Of a DNA stretch of 64,000 nucleotides, positions 52,404 through 61,022 are shown in pieces. A program made the position numbers and the translations under genes. Each line of letters opens with the position of its first letter. Position 1 is the stretch's first letter. This DNA comes from Prevotella sp. P5-108 (lineage in GTDB: Bacteria; Bacteroidota; Bacteroidia; Bacteroidales; Bacteroidaceae), in NCBI RefSeq assembly GCF_002251385.1, contig NZ_NPJJ01000030.1, forward strand, positions 43,643 to 107,642, in the 5' to 3' direction. The notes under the pieces were generated by a model, which made no database searches, had not been told where the DNA came from, and worked only from the letters and a program-made list of their open reading frames with translations.

Positions 52404-52619
52404 TCAGCGCCCCACCAACTGGCCAGCCACATAGGCCGCCTTGTCGCCGTCGTGCGCCTTCTGCTCCAGCACATCGGGGAAGAAGAAGAGTTTCAGCACA
52501 AAGAAGATGACAAATAGCTTGATGAGGATGACTGCCCACAGCACCCGGCCGAGGGTCATGGTGCGGAAACCGTCGGCATAGAGCCGGTACACCTTATATA
52601 ATATATTGTTTCTGTTCAT
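52404..52619 (-). CDS. DUF4492 small membrane protein (cyd-linked)
   Basis: 71-aa one-helix membrane protein (VLWAVILIKLFVIFFVLKLFFF) with an N-terminal amphipathic stretch YKVYRLYADGFRTMTLG and an acidic C-terminus. DUF4492 genes are almost always found immediately upstream of cydAB in Bacteroidetes, as here (65 bases before cydA). It overlaps the Crp/Fnr stop by four bases. Probably a small accessory subunit or assembly factor of cytochrome bd; function not known. The longer frame to 52754 is the shadow of the regulator gene. Confidence 0.85.
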   Translation of the reverse strand: MNRNNILYKVYRLYADGFRTMTLGRVLWAVILIKLFVIFFVLKLFFFPDVLEQKAHDGDKAAYVAGQLVGR

Positions 52620-53314
52620 TGTCGGAAAGTGTCTGGAGTGGGTTGCTGATGGGCTGGGGCTGCCAGGTCGGCCACAAATCCTCCCCGGAAGAGCTGCAGA
52701 CGCCCCTGGTTCTGCAGCCGATGCAATGCGCGCGACACCTCGAGACGGCTGCAACCCAGCTCTTGGGCCAGGCGTACCATCTTGACGACCACACGCTTGG
52801 CGCCTACGGGGTAGCGGCTGTGACTATGGACAAAGTCGACGACGCGGCTGTCGATGCTTTCGCCGTGGCTGCGCCAACAGCGGGCGTGTCGCTTCTGGAT
52901 AAGCGCAGAGAGAAGATTGAAGTAGTTGATACGGAAGATGGGAAAACGGTCTATCAACTTATAGATTTCGTCTTTGCCGATACCGATGACGCTGCAGGGC
53001 GTCAGGGCGCGATAGAGGCTGGCATAATGGGGGCTCACGCCAAACAGCGCTTCGTACTCGAACAAGAGCGGAGCCGCAGCGGTCTCTGCCACCGCATAGG
53101 ACCCGTTGTCGGCAGAGGTGACGACCTCTACCCTGCCGTCGATGAGAAAGAAGAGGCGGTCGCAGGTGGTCTGGGCACGCGCTATGGTGTCGCCCTCGGC
53201 ATACTTGTGGAAACCCAGACGGGTATGGGTCACCAGCGCACCGAGGTCGGCCTTGCTCAGTCCCTGGAAGAGGGCAAACTGGAGCAGCTTGTTGTATATA
53301 TGCAGCGTGTCCAT
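52616..53314 (-). CDS. Crp/Fnr-family transcriptional regulator
   Basis: 232-aa regulator with an N-terminal cyclic-nucleotide-binding beta-roll (FHKYAEGDTIARAQTTCDRLFFLIDGRVEVV, in parts) and a C-terminal winged HTH (RLAQELGCSRLEVSRALHRLQNQG, where LGCSRLEVSRALHRL is the recognition helix). It lacks the Cys cluster of FNR, so an Fe-S sensor is unlikely. ATG 53314 (MDTLHIYNKLLQ) is chosen over 53401. Embedded between ApbE and the cyd genes, so probably senses redox or oxygen-related signals and controls this operon; the ligand is unknown. Confidence 0.88.
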   Translation of the reverse strand: MDTLHIYNKLLQFALFQGLSKADLGALVTHTRLGFHKYAEGDTIARAQTTCDRLFFLIDGRVEVVTSADNGSYAVAETAAAPLLFEYEALFGVSPHYASLYRALTPCSVIGIGKDEIYKLIDRFPIFRINYFNLLSALIQKRHARCWRSHGESIDSRVVDFVHSHSRYPVGAKRVVVKMVRLAQELGCSRLEVSRALHRLQNQGRLQLFRGGFVADLAAPAHQQPTPDTFRQ

Positions 53315-53345
53315 AGGGGTAACGGTGTCAGAGGGGGTGGCGCTA

Positions 53346-54380
53346 TCAGCGGGCGGGGTCGGCCATCTTGTCGCGCAGTGCCGGAGAGCACCACACGGCA
53401 TGGCGGCCCTCGCGGTCGGTATAGATGAAGTAGGCCATCATGTCCTTATGTCGGGCAAGCACCTCCTGGGCGCGCTCGAGTCCCATCACCATGAAGGCGG
53501 TGGCATAGGCGTCGGCACGGGCACAACTGTTGGTGAGCACCGTGGCAGAGAGAATGCTGTGCTGGACAGGGTAGCCGGTCGCAGGGTCAATGGTATGGGC
53601 ATACTTGCGGCCGTTCTTGTAGTAGAAGTTACGGTAGTTGCCGCTGGTGGCCATCGCCTTGTCGGCAACATCGATGATGGTCTGCAGTTCCTGGTTGATA
53701 TTGAGACTGTCGTCGGTGGGCTTGGTGACGCCGATACGCCAGGCGGTCTGCTTGTCGTTGACGCCGTGGGCAACGATTTCTCCGCCTATCTCTATCATAT
53801 AGTTGGTCACGCCCTGGTCACGCAGATAGCGCGCCACCACATCGCAGCCGTAGCCCTTGGCTATGGCGCTGCAGTCGAGCATGGTGCGGGCGTCCTGCTT
53901 CACGACATGGCGTCCGCTGAGTTTCACCTTCTCATATCCCACAATAGCCAGCAGACTGTCTATCACAGCCTTGGTGGGCGGGGTACCCTGCTTGAAACCG
54001 AAGCCCCAGGTATTGACCAGCGGCGCCACGGTGATGTCGAAGGCGCCGTGGGTGTCGGCAGAGACCTCCTGCGCCATCGTAAACACATCGGTGAAGAGGT
54101 CGTTGACCTCGACGGTCTCGTTGCGGTTTACGCGAGAGATGATGGAGGTCTCGTTAAACGGAGAGAGCGAGTTGTCTACCTGCTGCAGCTGGTCGAGTAT
54201 CCCGGCTTGCAGGTCGCGGTCGTACTGGTACACGATGCTGTAGGTGGTGCCGAATATCATGCCCTTGTTGTGCTGGTAGGGCATCGCCCGGTTCTGGCGC
54301 ACGATGATGACCGTCGCCACAATCAGAAAGAGCAGAAACACACCCTGCCCTATCAGTTTCTTCTTGCTTGTTCGCTCCAT
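53346..54380 (-). CDS. apbE: FAD:protein FMN transferase (ApbE)
   Basis: 344-aa enzyme that attaches FMN covalently to Thr or Ser of target flavoproteins such as Nqr/Rnf subunits. N-terminal signal/anchor helix (GVFLLFLIVATVIIV), then MIFGTTYSIVYQ, the FAD site LDCSAIAKGYGCDVV, EIGGEIVAHG, HTIDPATGYPVQ, and the metal/flavin Asp region in ADAYATAFMVMG. No Nqr or Rnf gene is in the window, so the target lies elsewhere. Co-directional with Crp/Fnr and the cyd genes. Confidence 0.93.
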   Translation of the reverse strand: MERTSKKKLIGQGVFLLFLIVATVIIVRQNRAMPYQHNKGMIFGTTYSIVYQYDRDLQAGILDQLQQVDNSLSPFNETSIISRVNRNETVEVNDLFTDVFTMAQEVSADTHGAFDITVAPLVNTWGFGFKQGTPPTKAVIDSLLAIVGYEKVKLSGRHVVKQDARTMLDCSAIAKGYGCDVVARYLRDQGVTNYMIEIGGEIVAHGVNDKQTAWRIGVTKPTDDSLNINQELQTIIDVADKAMATSGNYRNFYYKNGRKYAHTIDPATGYPVQHSILSATVLTNSCARADAYATAFMVMGLERAQEVLARHKDMMAYFIYTDREGRHAVWCSPALRDKMADPAR

Positions 54381-54393
54381 ATAGATGATGGTG

Positions 54394-55086
54394 TCAGAGT
54401 TCGATGATTACATTGAAGGTGCCGCCGATACGGTCGTCGTAGCGACCATAACCAGGGATATACCAGGCCTTGCCGATAGCGGGGTCTTTGGCTGTGAGTT
54501 TGCGCTTGTAGCGCAGGCTCCATCCCAGACGCAACGGGCCCCAGATGCGGGCATCGACGCCAGCGACCAGTTCGAGCCAGTGGCAGTTGGCACTGTTGTC
54601 CTTATAGCTGTACTCCACATCGTCGCCCCACACGGGGTCCTTGACAGCGGTGCCGTCGACATCATACTTGAAGGAGGTATAGCCATAGCGGCCGCCCACA
54701 TAGACGCGGTTCACGTCGTGCTTGTTGCGCAGCACGTTGAAGTCTACACCCACACGGCCGTAGGGAGCCGAGGTCTTGTAGCGCAGTCCACTGTCTACAT
54801 CGTCGGCATCGGCATGGCCCACACCCAGCTCGACAACGGGGAAATAGCGGTCGCGCAGATTGAGACGGGCGGCAGCCTCGTACTGGCCATAGTCGCCCAG
54901 ACCCGACTGGATGACGCCCACGAGGTCGAACGACACTGCCACTCCGCGGAAGAGGGGTATGGTGTCGCGGTCGGTAAGGGTCTTGCCCTTGTGGTTCTGC
55001 GCCTGCAGCGCCAGGGGCATCAGCAGAAGCATGAGGCTAACTGCCAAGACTCTTGAAATAAATGAGCAAATGCGGTTTCTGAGCAT
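54394..55086 (-). CDS. DUF6048-like outer-membrane protein
   Basis: 230-aa exported protein with a Sec signal (MLLLMPLALQAQ). The mature part is rich in alternating beta strands with aromatic residues (VAVSFDLVGVIQSGLGDYGQYE, RYFPVVELGVGHADADD, RLGWSLRYKRKL) and ends in a strand FNVIIEL, a pattern of a small beta-barrel. It matches DUF6048, usually next to a DUF6452 gene as here: the two genes overlap by 50 bases. Function unknown. Confidence 0.75.
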   Translation of the reverse strand: MLRNRICSFISRVLAVSLMLLLMPLALQAQNHKGKTLTDRDTIPLFRGVAVSFDLVGVIQSGLGDYGQYEAAARLNLRDRYFPVVELGVGHADADDVDSGLRYKTSAPYGRVGVDFNVLRNKHDVNRVYVGGRYGYTSFKYDVDGTAVKDPVWGDDVEYSYKDNSANCHWLELVAGVDARIWGPLRLGWSLRYKRKLTAKDPAIGKAWYIPGYGRYDDRIGGTFNVIIEL

Positions 55087-55519
55087 CGTAGCTTACTTTA
55101 TTCTGGTTAATCACAACAGAGTCAATGCGGTGATGGGTGCATTTGACCTGCTGCAGCGTATGAAACATGGTGGCAGGACAGTCTACCGACTCGAAATGGG
55201 GTTCGTTGGTCTTGGTGATGGTCACGGTGTCTATGGTACGCACACCGCCATCGGGACGGATGTCGAAGTAGTACTCGTCGCTCTCGTGGCTGTAGCTCAG
55301 CGGGATGCTGAAGCTGTCCACGCGCAGCGCCTTGTTGAGCAGCACGGTGTCGGCTCCCGATGTGCGCTTGACCGATATGGTCAGCGTGTCGTCGAGCGTC
55401 GTCACGTCGCCAGCCAGCCTATACTTTGTATAGACGGTATTGTTGAGCGGACAGTCTATCGACGAGCACGAGGCAATCACCGCCACCACCGCCACAAGCA
55501 GTAGCGCTATTTTCCGCAT
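55037..55519 (-). CDS. DUF6452-like lipoprotein
   Basis: 160-aa lipoprotein, signal ending VIASC (Cys18). Mature domain is a compact beta sandwich with repeated Thr/Val strands (TLTISVKRTSGADTVLL, EYYFDIRPDGGVRTID, DTVTITKTNEP) and a Cys-containing loop (VDCPATMF). Matches DUF6452, a partner of DUF6048. Its start overlaps the glycosyltransferase end by 13 bases. Function unknown. Confidence 0.75.
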   Translation of the reverse strand: MRKIALLLVAVVAVIASCSSIDCPLNNTVYTKYRLAGDVTTLDDTLTISVKRTSGADTVLLNKALRVDSFSIPLSYSHESDEYYFDIRPDGGVRTIDTVTITKTNEPHFESVDCPATMFHTLQQVKCTHHRIDSVVINQNKVSYDAQKPHLLIYFKSLGS

Positions 55520-56469
55520 CGTATCTCCTCCTCTATCTGGTAATCATTGCGGTTGGGGTTGCTACGGCTTACCAGGTCGCCGATGAAACCGGCAAGGAAG
55601 AGCTGGGTACCGATAAGCATCGAGGTGAGGAAGATATAGAACCAGGCAGAGTCGGTGACCAGATGGCCATAGTTGCCCTGGCTCAGTTCGACCAGCTTGC
55701 TGATGCCCAAGATGGCGAGGGCGATGAAGCTGATGAAGAATACCAGCGAGCCCAGAAATCCGAAGACGTGCATAGGCTTCTTGCCAAAGTTGGAAAGGAA
55801 CCACAGGGTGAGCAGGTCCAGATAGCCGTTGAAGAAACGGTTAAGGCCAAACTTGGATTTGCCATACTTGCGGGCCTGGTGGTGTACCACCTTCTCGCCA
55901 ATCTTGTCGAAGCCGGCATTCTTGGCCAGGTAGGGAATATAGCGGTGCATCTCGCCATAGACCTCGATATTCTTGACCACCTCCAAGCGGTAAGCCTTGA
56001 GGCCGCAGTTGAAGTCGTGCAGGTTCTTCACACCGCTGATCTTGCGGGCGGTGGCATTGAAGAGCTTGGTGGGGATGGTCTTGGACAGGGGGTCATATCG
56101 CTTCTGCTTGTAGCCCGACACGAGGTCGTAGCCGTCCTCCATAATCATCTTGTAGAGTCCGGGTATCTCGTCGGGAGAATCCTGCAGGTCGGCATCCATA
56201 GTGATGACCACGTCGCCCTTAACCTCCTTGAATCCGCAGTAGAGCGCGGGACTCTTGCCATAATTGCGGCGGAACTTGATGCCACGCACGTGCTCCGACT
56301 CCTTGCTCAGACGCTCGATAACGTCCCAGGAGTGGTCGGTAGAACCATCGTTGACAAATATTACTTCGTAGCTGAAGCCGTTGGCTTCCATCACACGCTT
56401 AATCCAGGCAAAGAGCTCGGGCAGCGATTCTTCCTCGTTGTAGAGGGGGATTACTACTGATATATCCAT
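55507..56469 (-). CDS. Membrane GT2 glycosyltransferase (DPM1/ArnC-like)
   Basis: 320-aa enzyme. The N-terminal GT-A domain has VVIPLYNEEESLPEL, IFVNDGSTDHSW, the DxD in TMDADLQDSPDEI and HDFNCGLKAYR; two C-terminal transmembrane helices (FLGSLVFFISFIALAI; WFYIFLTSMLIGTQLFLAGF) anchor it, as in undecaprenyl-phosphate glycosyltransferases. ATG 56469 (MDISVVIPLYNEE) is the start; the frame extends upstream without family features. Transfers a sugar to the lipid carrier for envelope glycans; the donor sugar is unknown. Confidence 0.9.
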   Translation of the reverse strand: MDISVVIPLYNEEESLPELFAWIKRVMEANGFSYEVIFVNDGSTDHSWDVIERLSKESEHVRGIKFRRNYGKSPALYCGFKEVKGDVVITMDADLQDSPDEIPGLYKMIMEDGYDLVSGYKQKRYDPLSKTIPTKLFNATARKISGVKNLHDFNCGLKAYRLEVVKNIEVYGEMHRYIPYLAKNAGFDKIGEKVVHHQARKYGKSKFGLNRFFNGYLDLLTLWFLSNFGKKPMHVFGFLGSLVFFISFIALAILGISKLVELSQGNYGHLVTDSAWFYIFLTSMLIGTQLFLAGFIGDLVSRSNPNRNDYQIEEEIRCGK

Positions 56470-56494
56470 ATCTTGTTTACGTTTTATATATACA

Positions 56495-57025
56495 TTATTT
56501 ATTATAGGGGGCATAACTTCGGCGCATGATGGCAGCCACGGGCAGCGACATGATGGCGCAGAACGTGATGTTCTGGGTGAAGAAGGTGAACACCAACTGC
56601 ACATCGCTTGTGGCGCGAAGCGTGTTGACGGCCTCCTGAAGCTCTCGCACCGACAGGTTCTGCTGTCGGTAGATGGCCTCTATCGTCTGGAGGGCGCCCA
56701 CCAGCATGCCGATGAAGGCACCGTTGTCGAAGAAACGGAAGTAGACCAGCTGGAAAGCCGCGAAGAGCAGGCTGGCGTAGAGGAAGGTATACCACAGATA
56801 GGCATAGCCACGACGGAACGAGATGACTCCGTCGAGGGCGCGGTCACGGAAGACCTTGAGGCGTGCGCCGGCCACAAAGGGAGTGGCTATGGCAAGCATC
56901 GTGCCCCACACGGACTGGGGGTCGAAGATGATGGCCATAAAACTGGCTGCCCACAGCACTGCCATGAACACGCCATCGATACGCGCAAAGGCCTTGACCT
57001 GTTTGAAAGCGTCGCTAAGTGTCAT
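56495..57025 (-). CDS. DUF4199 membrane protein
   Basis: 176-aa protein with four hydrophobic helices (GVFMAVLWAASFMAIIF, WYTFLYASLLFAAFQLVYF and two more) in the DUF4199 pattern. ATG 57025 (MTLSDAFKQVKAF) is chosen because a TACTTTTG box lies just upstream (57034-57041). The family is widespread and uncharacterised in Bacteroidetes and is commonly encoded beside a DPM1-like glycosyltransferase, as here (25 bases). First gene of the run ending with cydB. Confidence 0.85.
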   Translation of the reverse strand: MTLSDAFKQVKAFARIDGVFMAVLWAASFMAIIFDPQSVWGTMLAIATPFVAGARLKVFRDRALDGVISFRRGYAYLWYTFLYASLLFAAFQLVYFRFFDNGAFIGMLVGALQTIEAIYRQQNLSVRELQEAVNTLRATSDVQLVFTFFTQNITFCAIMSLPVAAIMRRSYAPYNK

Positions 57026-57033
57026 ATTATCTG

Positions 57034-57041
57034 CAAAAGTA
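57034..57041 (-). promoter_or_regulatory. -7 box of the DUF4199-to-cydB run
   Basis: TACTTTTG followed by CAG on the minus strand, 9 bases in front of the ATG. No TTTG at -33. Confidence 0.5.
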
Positions 57042-57467
57042 CTGTTTTTTAGAGAGAAAATCCATAAAACTGCGATTTTTTCGCATTTCCATGGTCTTTT
57101 TTTTTGGTTCTTCCGCCTTTTAGAATGATGGAAGATAATTAGCTGGTTATCGACAAAGGCCTTAAGGGATATATGGCATGACTTAGTCAAGACCTATAAA
57201 ACTTCTGGTTGACAACAACTTGTAGAACAGAACACGCTCATAGCTTATAAGCGACATATGATGGTGGCGGAAAAGGATTGGTTTCTTGGGATAAAATCGA
57301 AGAGTTTCTGAAGAAGAATCAAAGGCAATTGTATAGACAGAAAAACATACTTCGTAGCTACCCGCCTGGCATGGGGCGACTGCCATTCGCATACTTATAG
57401 TGAACTTCACCAGATGTTAAAACCGATAAATCTTGTTAAACGAAGGGCGTATTACTTCGTATGTTTA
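57042..57467. other. 430-base AT-rich gap before kup, no recognised gene
   Basis: A weak minus-strand frame (57183-57410) and scraps of plus-strand frames occur, but no start, motif or homology is convincing. May contain a worn-out gene fragment. Confidence 0.4.
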
Positions 57468-57475
57468 TACCTTTG
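57468..57475 (+). promoter_or_regulatory. -7 box of kup
   Basis: TACCTTTG, 50 bases before the ATG at 57525. No -33 TTTG at the right distance. Confidence 0.5.
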
Positions 57476-57524
57476 TGTACTGTTTTATAATCTGAAGGAT
57501 AACACTTAATAAAGAGAAGGAAAG

Positions 57525-59495
57525 ATGAAAGATTGTTCAGGACATCCAGTTGTCTGCAACCATAATAAAGTAGGCTTCTTGGGATTGCTCGTCACATTAG
57601 GCATCGTATTTGGAGACATTGGAACATCACCCCTATATGTGATGAAGGCCATACTCCATACAGGCGAAGCCATCGACGAAAGCACTATCTTGGGTGCATT
57701 GTCCTGTATCATTTGGACACTCACCCTACAGACCTCCATCAAATACGTATGTGTGGCTCTGCGTGCCGACAACAATGGCGAAGGAGGCATTCTCGCCCTC
57801 TACGCTCTTCTGCGCCGCCTCAAGAGTAAGTGGATTTATATACTGGCTATCATTGGCGCCAGTACCTTACTGGCAGATGGAATTATCACCCCTGCCATTA
57901 CGGTTACTACAGCCATTGAAGGACTCGAAAGTATCAGTCCGAATCTGCCTGTCACTCCCATTACACTTGCCATTATCACCATCATCTTCTTTGTGCAGCG
58001 GTTTGGCACCGAGAGTATTGGCAAGTCTTTCGGAGTCTTCATGCTCCTATGGTTTCTCCTGTTGGGCATAATAGGCGTCATCAGTATCACGACCTTCCCT
58101 ATGATACTAAAGGCATTCAACCCATATTATGCTGTCATCCTGTTGGCAAAATCCCCCCAATGGTTTTTAATTCTGGGTGCCGTGTTTCTCTGTACTACCG
58201 GTGCAGAAGCTCTTTACTCCGACTTGGGACATTGTGGCAGAAAGAACATCACCATCAGTTGGGCCTTTGTAAAGACCATGCTCATTCTCAACTATCTGGG
58301 ACAGGGAGCATGGGCGCTGAATCATGTGCAGACAGCCTACTCCGTGAATCCGTTCTTTGCCATCATGCCGCAGAACATACTTGTCTTCGCCATCATTATG
58401 GCCACGGGTGCGGCTATCGTTGCGAGTCAGGCACTCATCAGCGGTACCTTCTCCATCTTGAGCGAAGCCATGAACCTGCACTTCTGGCCCCGTATGCGAA
58501 TCAAGCATCCCACACATGTAAAAGGGCAGCTTTATATCCCCGTAATCAACCTTGCCATGTACATCGGTGTGGTCCTCATCATCCTGCTGTTTCGCGACTC
58601 CTCACACATGGAGGCTGCCTACGGACTCGCCATTACTATCACCATGCTGATGACTACATTGCTGCTCGGTTTCTACCTGCACAGCAAGGGTATGGCGCGA
58701 CTTTTCACGATATTGTTTATTGGCACATACTGCACCATCGAGGGCATCTTCTTAACTGCCAATTTGTCAAAGTTTCTCGCAGGAGGCTGGTGCACAATGC
58801 TCATTAGCGGAATCCTGTTCCTGATGATGTATGTATGGGTACGTGCCATGAAGATACGCCGCCAGTACATTAGCACCAAACCACTGGACGACTATTATCA
58901 GATTATCTCCGACATCAAAGCCGACGAAGACATCCCCAAGTACGCTTCCAATCTTGTCTATGTAAACCATGCCGACAAACAAGGTACCGTAGATGACAAG
59001 TTGCTATATTCCATCATCAACAAGCAACCTAAACGCGCTGACCATTACTGGCTCATCAATATGGAGTTTGTAGATACTCCTGATACGCTGGAGTACAGTT
59101 GCGAGACCTTAGTGCCCGACACACTGTACAGCGTGACCATGCACATAGGTTTCCGTATCGAGCCTCGGGTTAGTCTCTATCTGAGACAAGTGGTGGAAGA
59201 CCTTGTGGATAGCAAGAAGGTTGACCTTACCAGCACCTATCCTTCACTCCGCAAAAACGGTATTCCTGGCGATTTCCGTTTCATCATCATCCACCGCGTG
59301 TATTATCCCGAGAGTTCCGTCAACCGCCAGCAGAACCTGCTGATGACCATCTACGCCCTTATCAGCAAGATAGGCATTGACGAGCCAAAGGCATTGGGCC
59401 TTGACACTTCCATGGTGGTGGTAGAACGCGTGCCGCTGATTATCAATCATCACATTGGCAGCATCAGGCGAATCGCACAAATTGTAGAAGAATAA
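57525..59495 (+). CDS. kup: KUP-family potassium uptake protein
   Basis: 656-aa potassium:proton symporter. The N-terminal GIVFGDIGTSPLYVMKAI is the KUP signature, followed by about 12 helices (for example LGALSCIIWTLTLQTSIKYV, TTGAEALYSDLGHCGRKNI, VIASQALISGTFSILSEA-like segment) and a cytoplasmic C-terminal domain (~450-656). Length is normal. It stands alone, with somewhat lower GC than the upstream operons, just before the mobile-element zone. No Trk or Kdp gene nearby. Confidence 0.93.
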   Translation: MKDCSGHPVVCNHNKVGFLGLLVTLGIVFGDIGTSPLYVMKAILHTGEAIDESTILGALSCIIWTLTLQTSIKYVCVALRADNNGEGGILALYALLRRLKSKWIYILAIIGASTLLADGIITPAITVTTAIEGLESISPNLPVTPITLAIITIIFFVQRFGTESIGKSFGVFMLLWFLLLGIIGVISITTFPMILKAFNPYYAVILLAKSPQWFLILGAVFLCTTGAEALYSDLGHCGRKNITISWAFVKTMLILNYLGQGAWALNHVQTAYSVNPFFAIMPQNILVFAIIMATGAAIVASQALISGTFSILSEAMNLHFWPRMRIKHPTHVKGQLYIPVINLAMYIGVVLIILLFRDSSHMEAAYGLAITITMLMTTLLLGFYLHSKGMARLFTILFIGTYCTIEGIFLTANLSKFLAGGWCTMLISGILFLMMYVWVRAMKIRRQYISTKPLDDYYQIISDIKADEDIPKYASNLVYVNHADKQGTVDDKLLYSIINKQPKRADHYWLINMEFVDTPDTLEYSCETLVPDTLYSVTMHIGFRIEPRVSLYLRQVVEDLVDSKKVDLTSTYPSLRKNGIPGDFRFIIIHRVYYPESSVNRQQNLLMTIYALISKIGIDEPKALGLDTSMVVVERVPLIINHHIGSIRRIAQIVEE

Positions 59496-59514
59496 ACAAA
59501 ACCGACTGATTGTA

Positions 59515-59990
59515 ACCTGAGTTCGGGATAAGAAAGTCTTTGTAAAAGTTGGTAATCCCAATAGTTCTTAGTACCTTTATGGTTGTAACACGGGTATAAG
59601 TTTCATTGACAGTACATGCATTCCCATATGCCACAACAAGCGCATAACAAGGAACAAGGTGTTCCGTGGTTATGCAGAAAGAGGTGAGAGTACCATGGGA
59701 TGGTATTTCGGTTTCAAGTTGCACCTGATATGTAATGAGAGAGGTGAACTGCTTAACTTTATGCTTACGAAAGCGAATGTTGACGACAGAAATACAGATG
59801 TGTTTAACAGATTGAGTGATAATGTGTTCGGAAAAATATTCGCAGACAAAGGATATATTTCACAGGGCTTGTTTGAGAGATTGTTTAACGACGGCATTGA
59901 AATTGTCACTGGCTTGAAATGCAATATGAAAAACAGACTCATGCCATTGTATGACAAGATTCTGTTGCGCAAAAGGTCTGTCATAAAAGA
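59515..59990 (+). mobile_element. IS982-family element remnant (left end plus transposase core)
   Basis: Begins with a terminal sequence (ACCTGAGTTCGGGATAAG, 59515-59532) that matches the IS left end at 63874-63891 at 16 of 18 positions. After a leader like that element's, the transposase N-terminus (roughly 150 residues) is deleted. The frame resumes near 59602 with FIDSTCIPICHNKRITRNK, VFRGYAERGESTMGWYFGF and KLHLICNERGE, continuing to DKILLRKRSVI at about 59988. Then the sequence switches into another gene. The DDE core is therefore broken and immobile. Confidence 0.82.
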
Positions 59991-60548
59991 AAGTTCCGAC
60001 TTCGACAACATGATGAATGATGTCGAAAACGAGGTTGAGGAACAGCAAGCCGAGGATGGACTTGTAAACCGTGTTCCTGAGTTAAAACAGTTGAGTGAGG
60101 ACATTGACAAGGCTACCAATACCTTCATCAATTCCACATTTGAACTGGAGTCTACCATTCAGCAGTATCAACGTGCAGAAACCAAATTAGGTGGTGCTGT
60201 GACTACTATCAGCAAAAAGGTTGATCAATCGATCAACACTTAGACAAAGTTTTAGAGAATACGCCAACACAATTAAAGGTGTCTGTAAATGTCAACGATG
60301 CTGACTGGCAGAAAATCCAAGAACTGTTTGCCAAAGAACGCCAATGGATGACCGCACAGATGCATATCCGTGAGGTCAATTCCATGTTTGCTGATGAACG
60401 GAAGAAAGTCCGTGAACGATACAAGGAATATGATGGCTGCTATCTCGGTCACTATGCCCAGTGGTTCTTCTGGTTTTTCTTCTCTATCGGCATCTTTGTG
60501 GTTGCAGGAGTTGTAGGAATGATGATTGCACAGAGTTATGGAAAATGA
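59991..60548 (+). pseudogene. Broken coiled-coil/membrane protein gene of a mobile element
   Basis: Downstream of the IS fragment the same frame reads ESSDFDNMMNDVENEVEEQQ and AVTTISKKVDQSINT, then stops. The C-terminal part continues in another frame (60237 on: HLDKVLENTPTQLKVSVNVN, then NDADWQKIQELFAKERQW) and ends in a membrane helix (WFFWFFFSIGIFVVAGVVGMM). Removing eight bases of the near-duplicated GATCAATC/GATCAACA at 60223-60238 restores one frame, so the gene carries an 8-base tandem-duplication frameshift as well as loss of its 5' end to the IS. Such helical proteins with a C-terminal helix occur in Bacteroides mobilisable elements; identity uncertain. Confidence 0.7.
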
Positions 60549-60549
60549 C

Positions 60550-60591
60550 AAGCCGACTAACCTTAGACTTTCGCCTAAAGTCAGTCGGCTT
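60550..60591. terminator. Bidirectional hairpin between convergent genes
   Basis: AAGCCGACT (60550) pairs with AGTCGGCTT (60583), with an inner TTAG/CTAA. Lies in the 66-base gap between the broken gene and the minus-strand 60615 gene. Confidence 0.75.
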
Positions 60592-60614
60592 ATCTCAATT
60601 AAACTATTCGCATC

Positions 60615-60980
60615 CTAACTCTGTGAACACGAAATAATCATAGAAATGATAGAAATGACTATTGCAATAGAGGACAAAACTAAGCTGCCTATATCCTTAA
60701 TTCGACCAATCAAATGATCTTTCTCTTTTTGTTTCTTCTGCTTAATTAACGAAGAGACCTCTTGTGAAAGCAACTGTAATTTTCCGTTTGGCTTTACTAC
60801 CCATCCTCCTGTTGTTACAGTTATAGCCTCATGTTCTTTAAGGATATTCGTTATGGCTTTGTCTCTATTGGAAGGTGTAACACCTAAGGTTGAAGGTTCT
60901 ATGTATTTTAAAGTACTATTCTCCAGTTCTTTAATAACATTAGCAAGTGCCGCTAAAAAGTCCAAATCTAAATTTTCCAT
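60615..60980 (-). CDS. Small protein of unknown function with C-terminal membrane helix
   Basis: 121-aa protein. N-terminal part looks like a small winged-helix or helical domain (LDFLAALANVIKELENSTL, PSNRDKAITNILKEHEAI) with a beta hairpin (ITVTTGGWVVKPNGKL), then a Lys/Glu-rich coiled stretch (LIKQKKQKEKDHLIGR) and a C-terminal transmembrane helix (VLSSIAIVISIISMIISC). AT-rich composition unlike the window core. Co-directional with the next gene, 42 bases apart. I cannot name a family. Confidence 0.65.
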   Translation of the reverse strand: MENLDLDFLAALANVIKELENSTLKYIEPSTLGVTPSNRDKAITNILKEHEAITVTTGGWVVKPNGKLQLLSQEVSSLIKQKKQKEKDHLIGRIKDIGSLVLSSIAIVISIISMIISCSQS

Positions 60981-61022
60981 TGTAACACTATTGTTTTTGT
61001 AAATGCTGGTATCACACCTCTA

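Noticed and set aside
57183..57410. 75-codon minus-strand frame before kup
   Set aside because: No start context, no recognisable domain, and weak coding character; at best a gene scrap.
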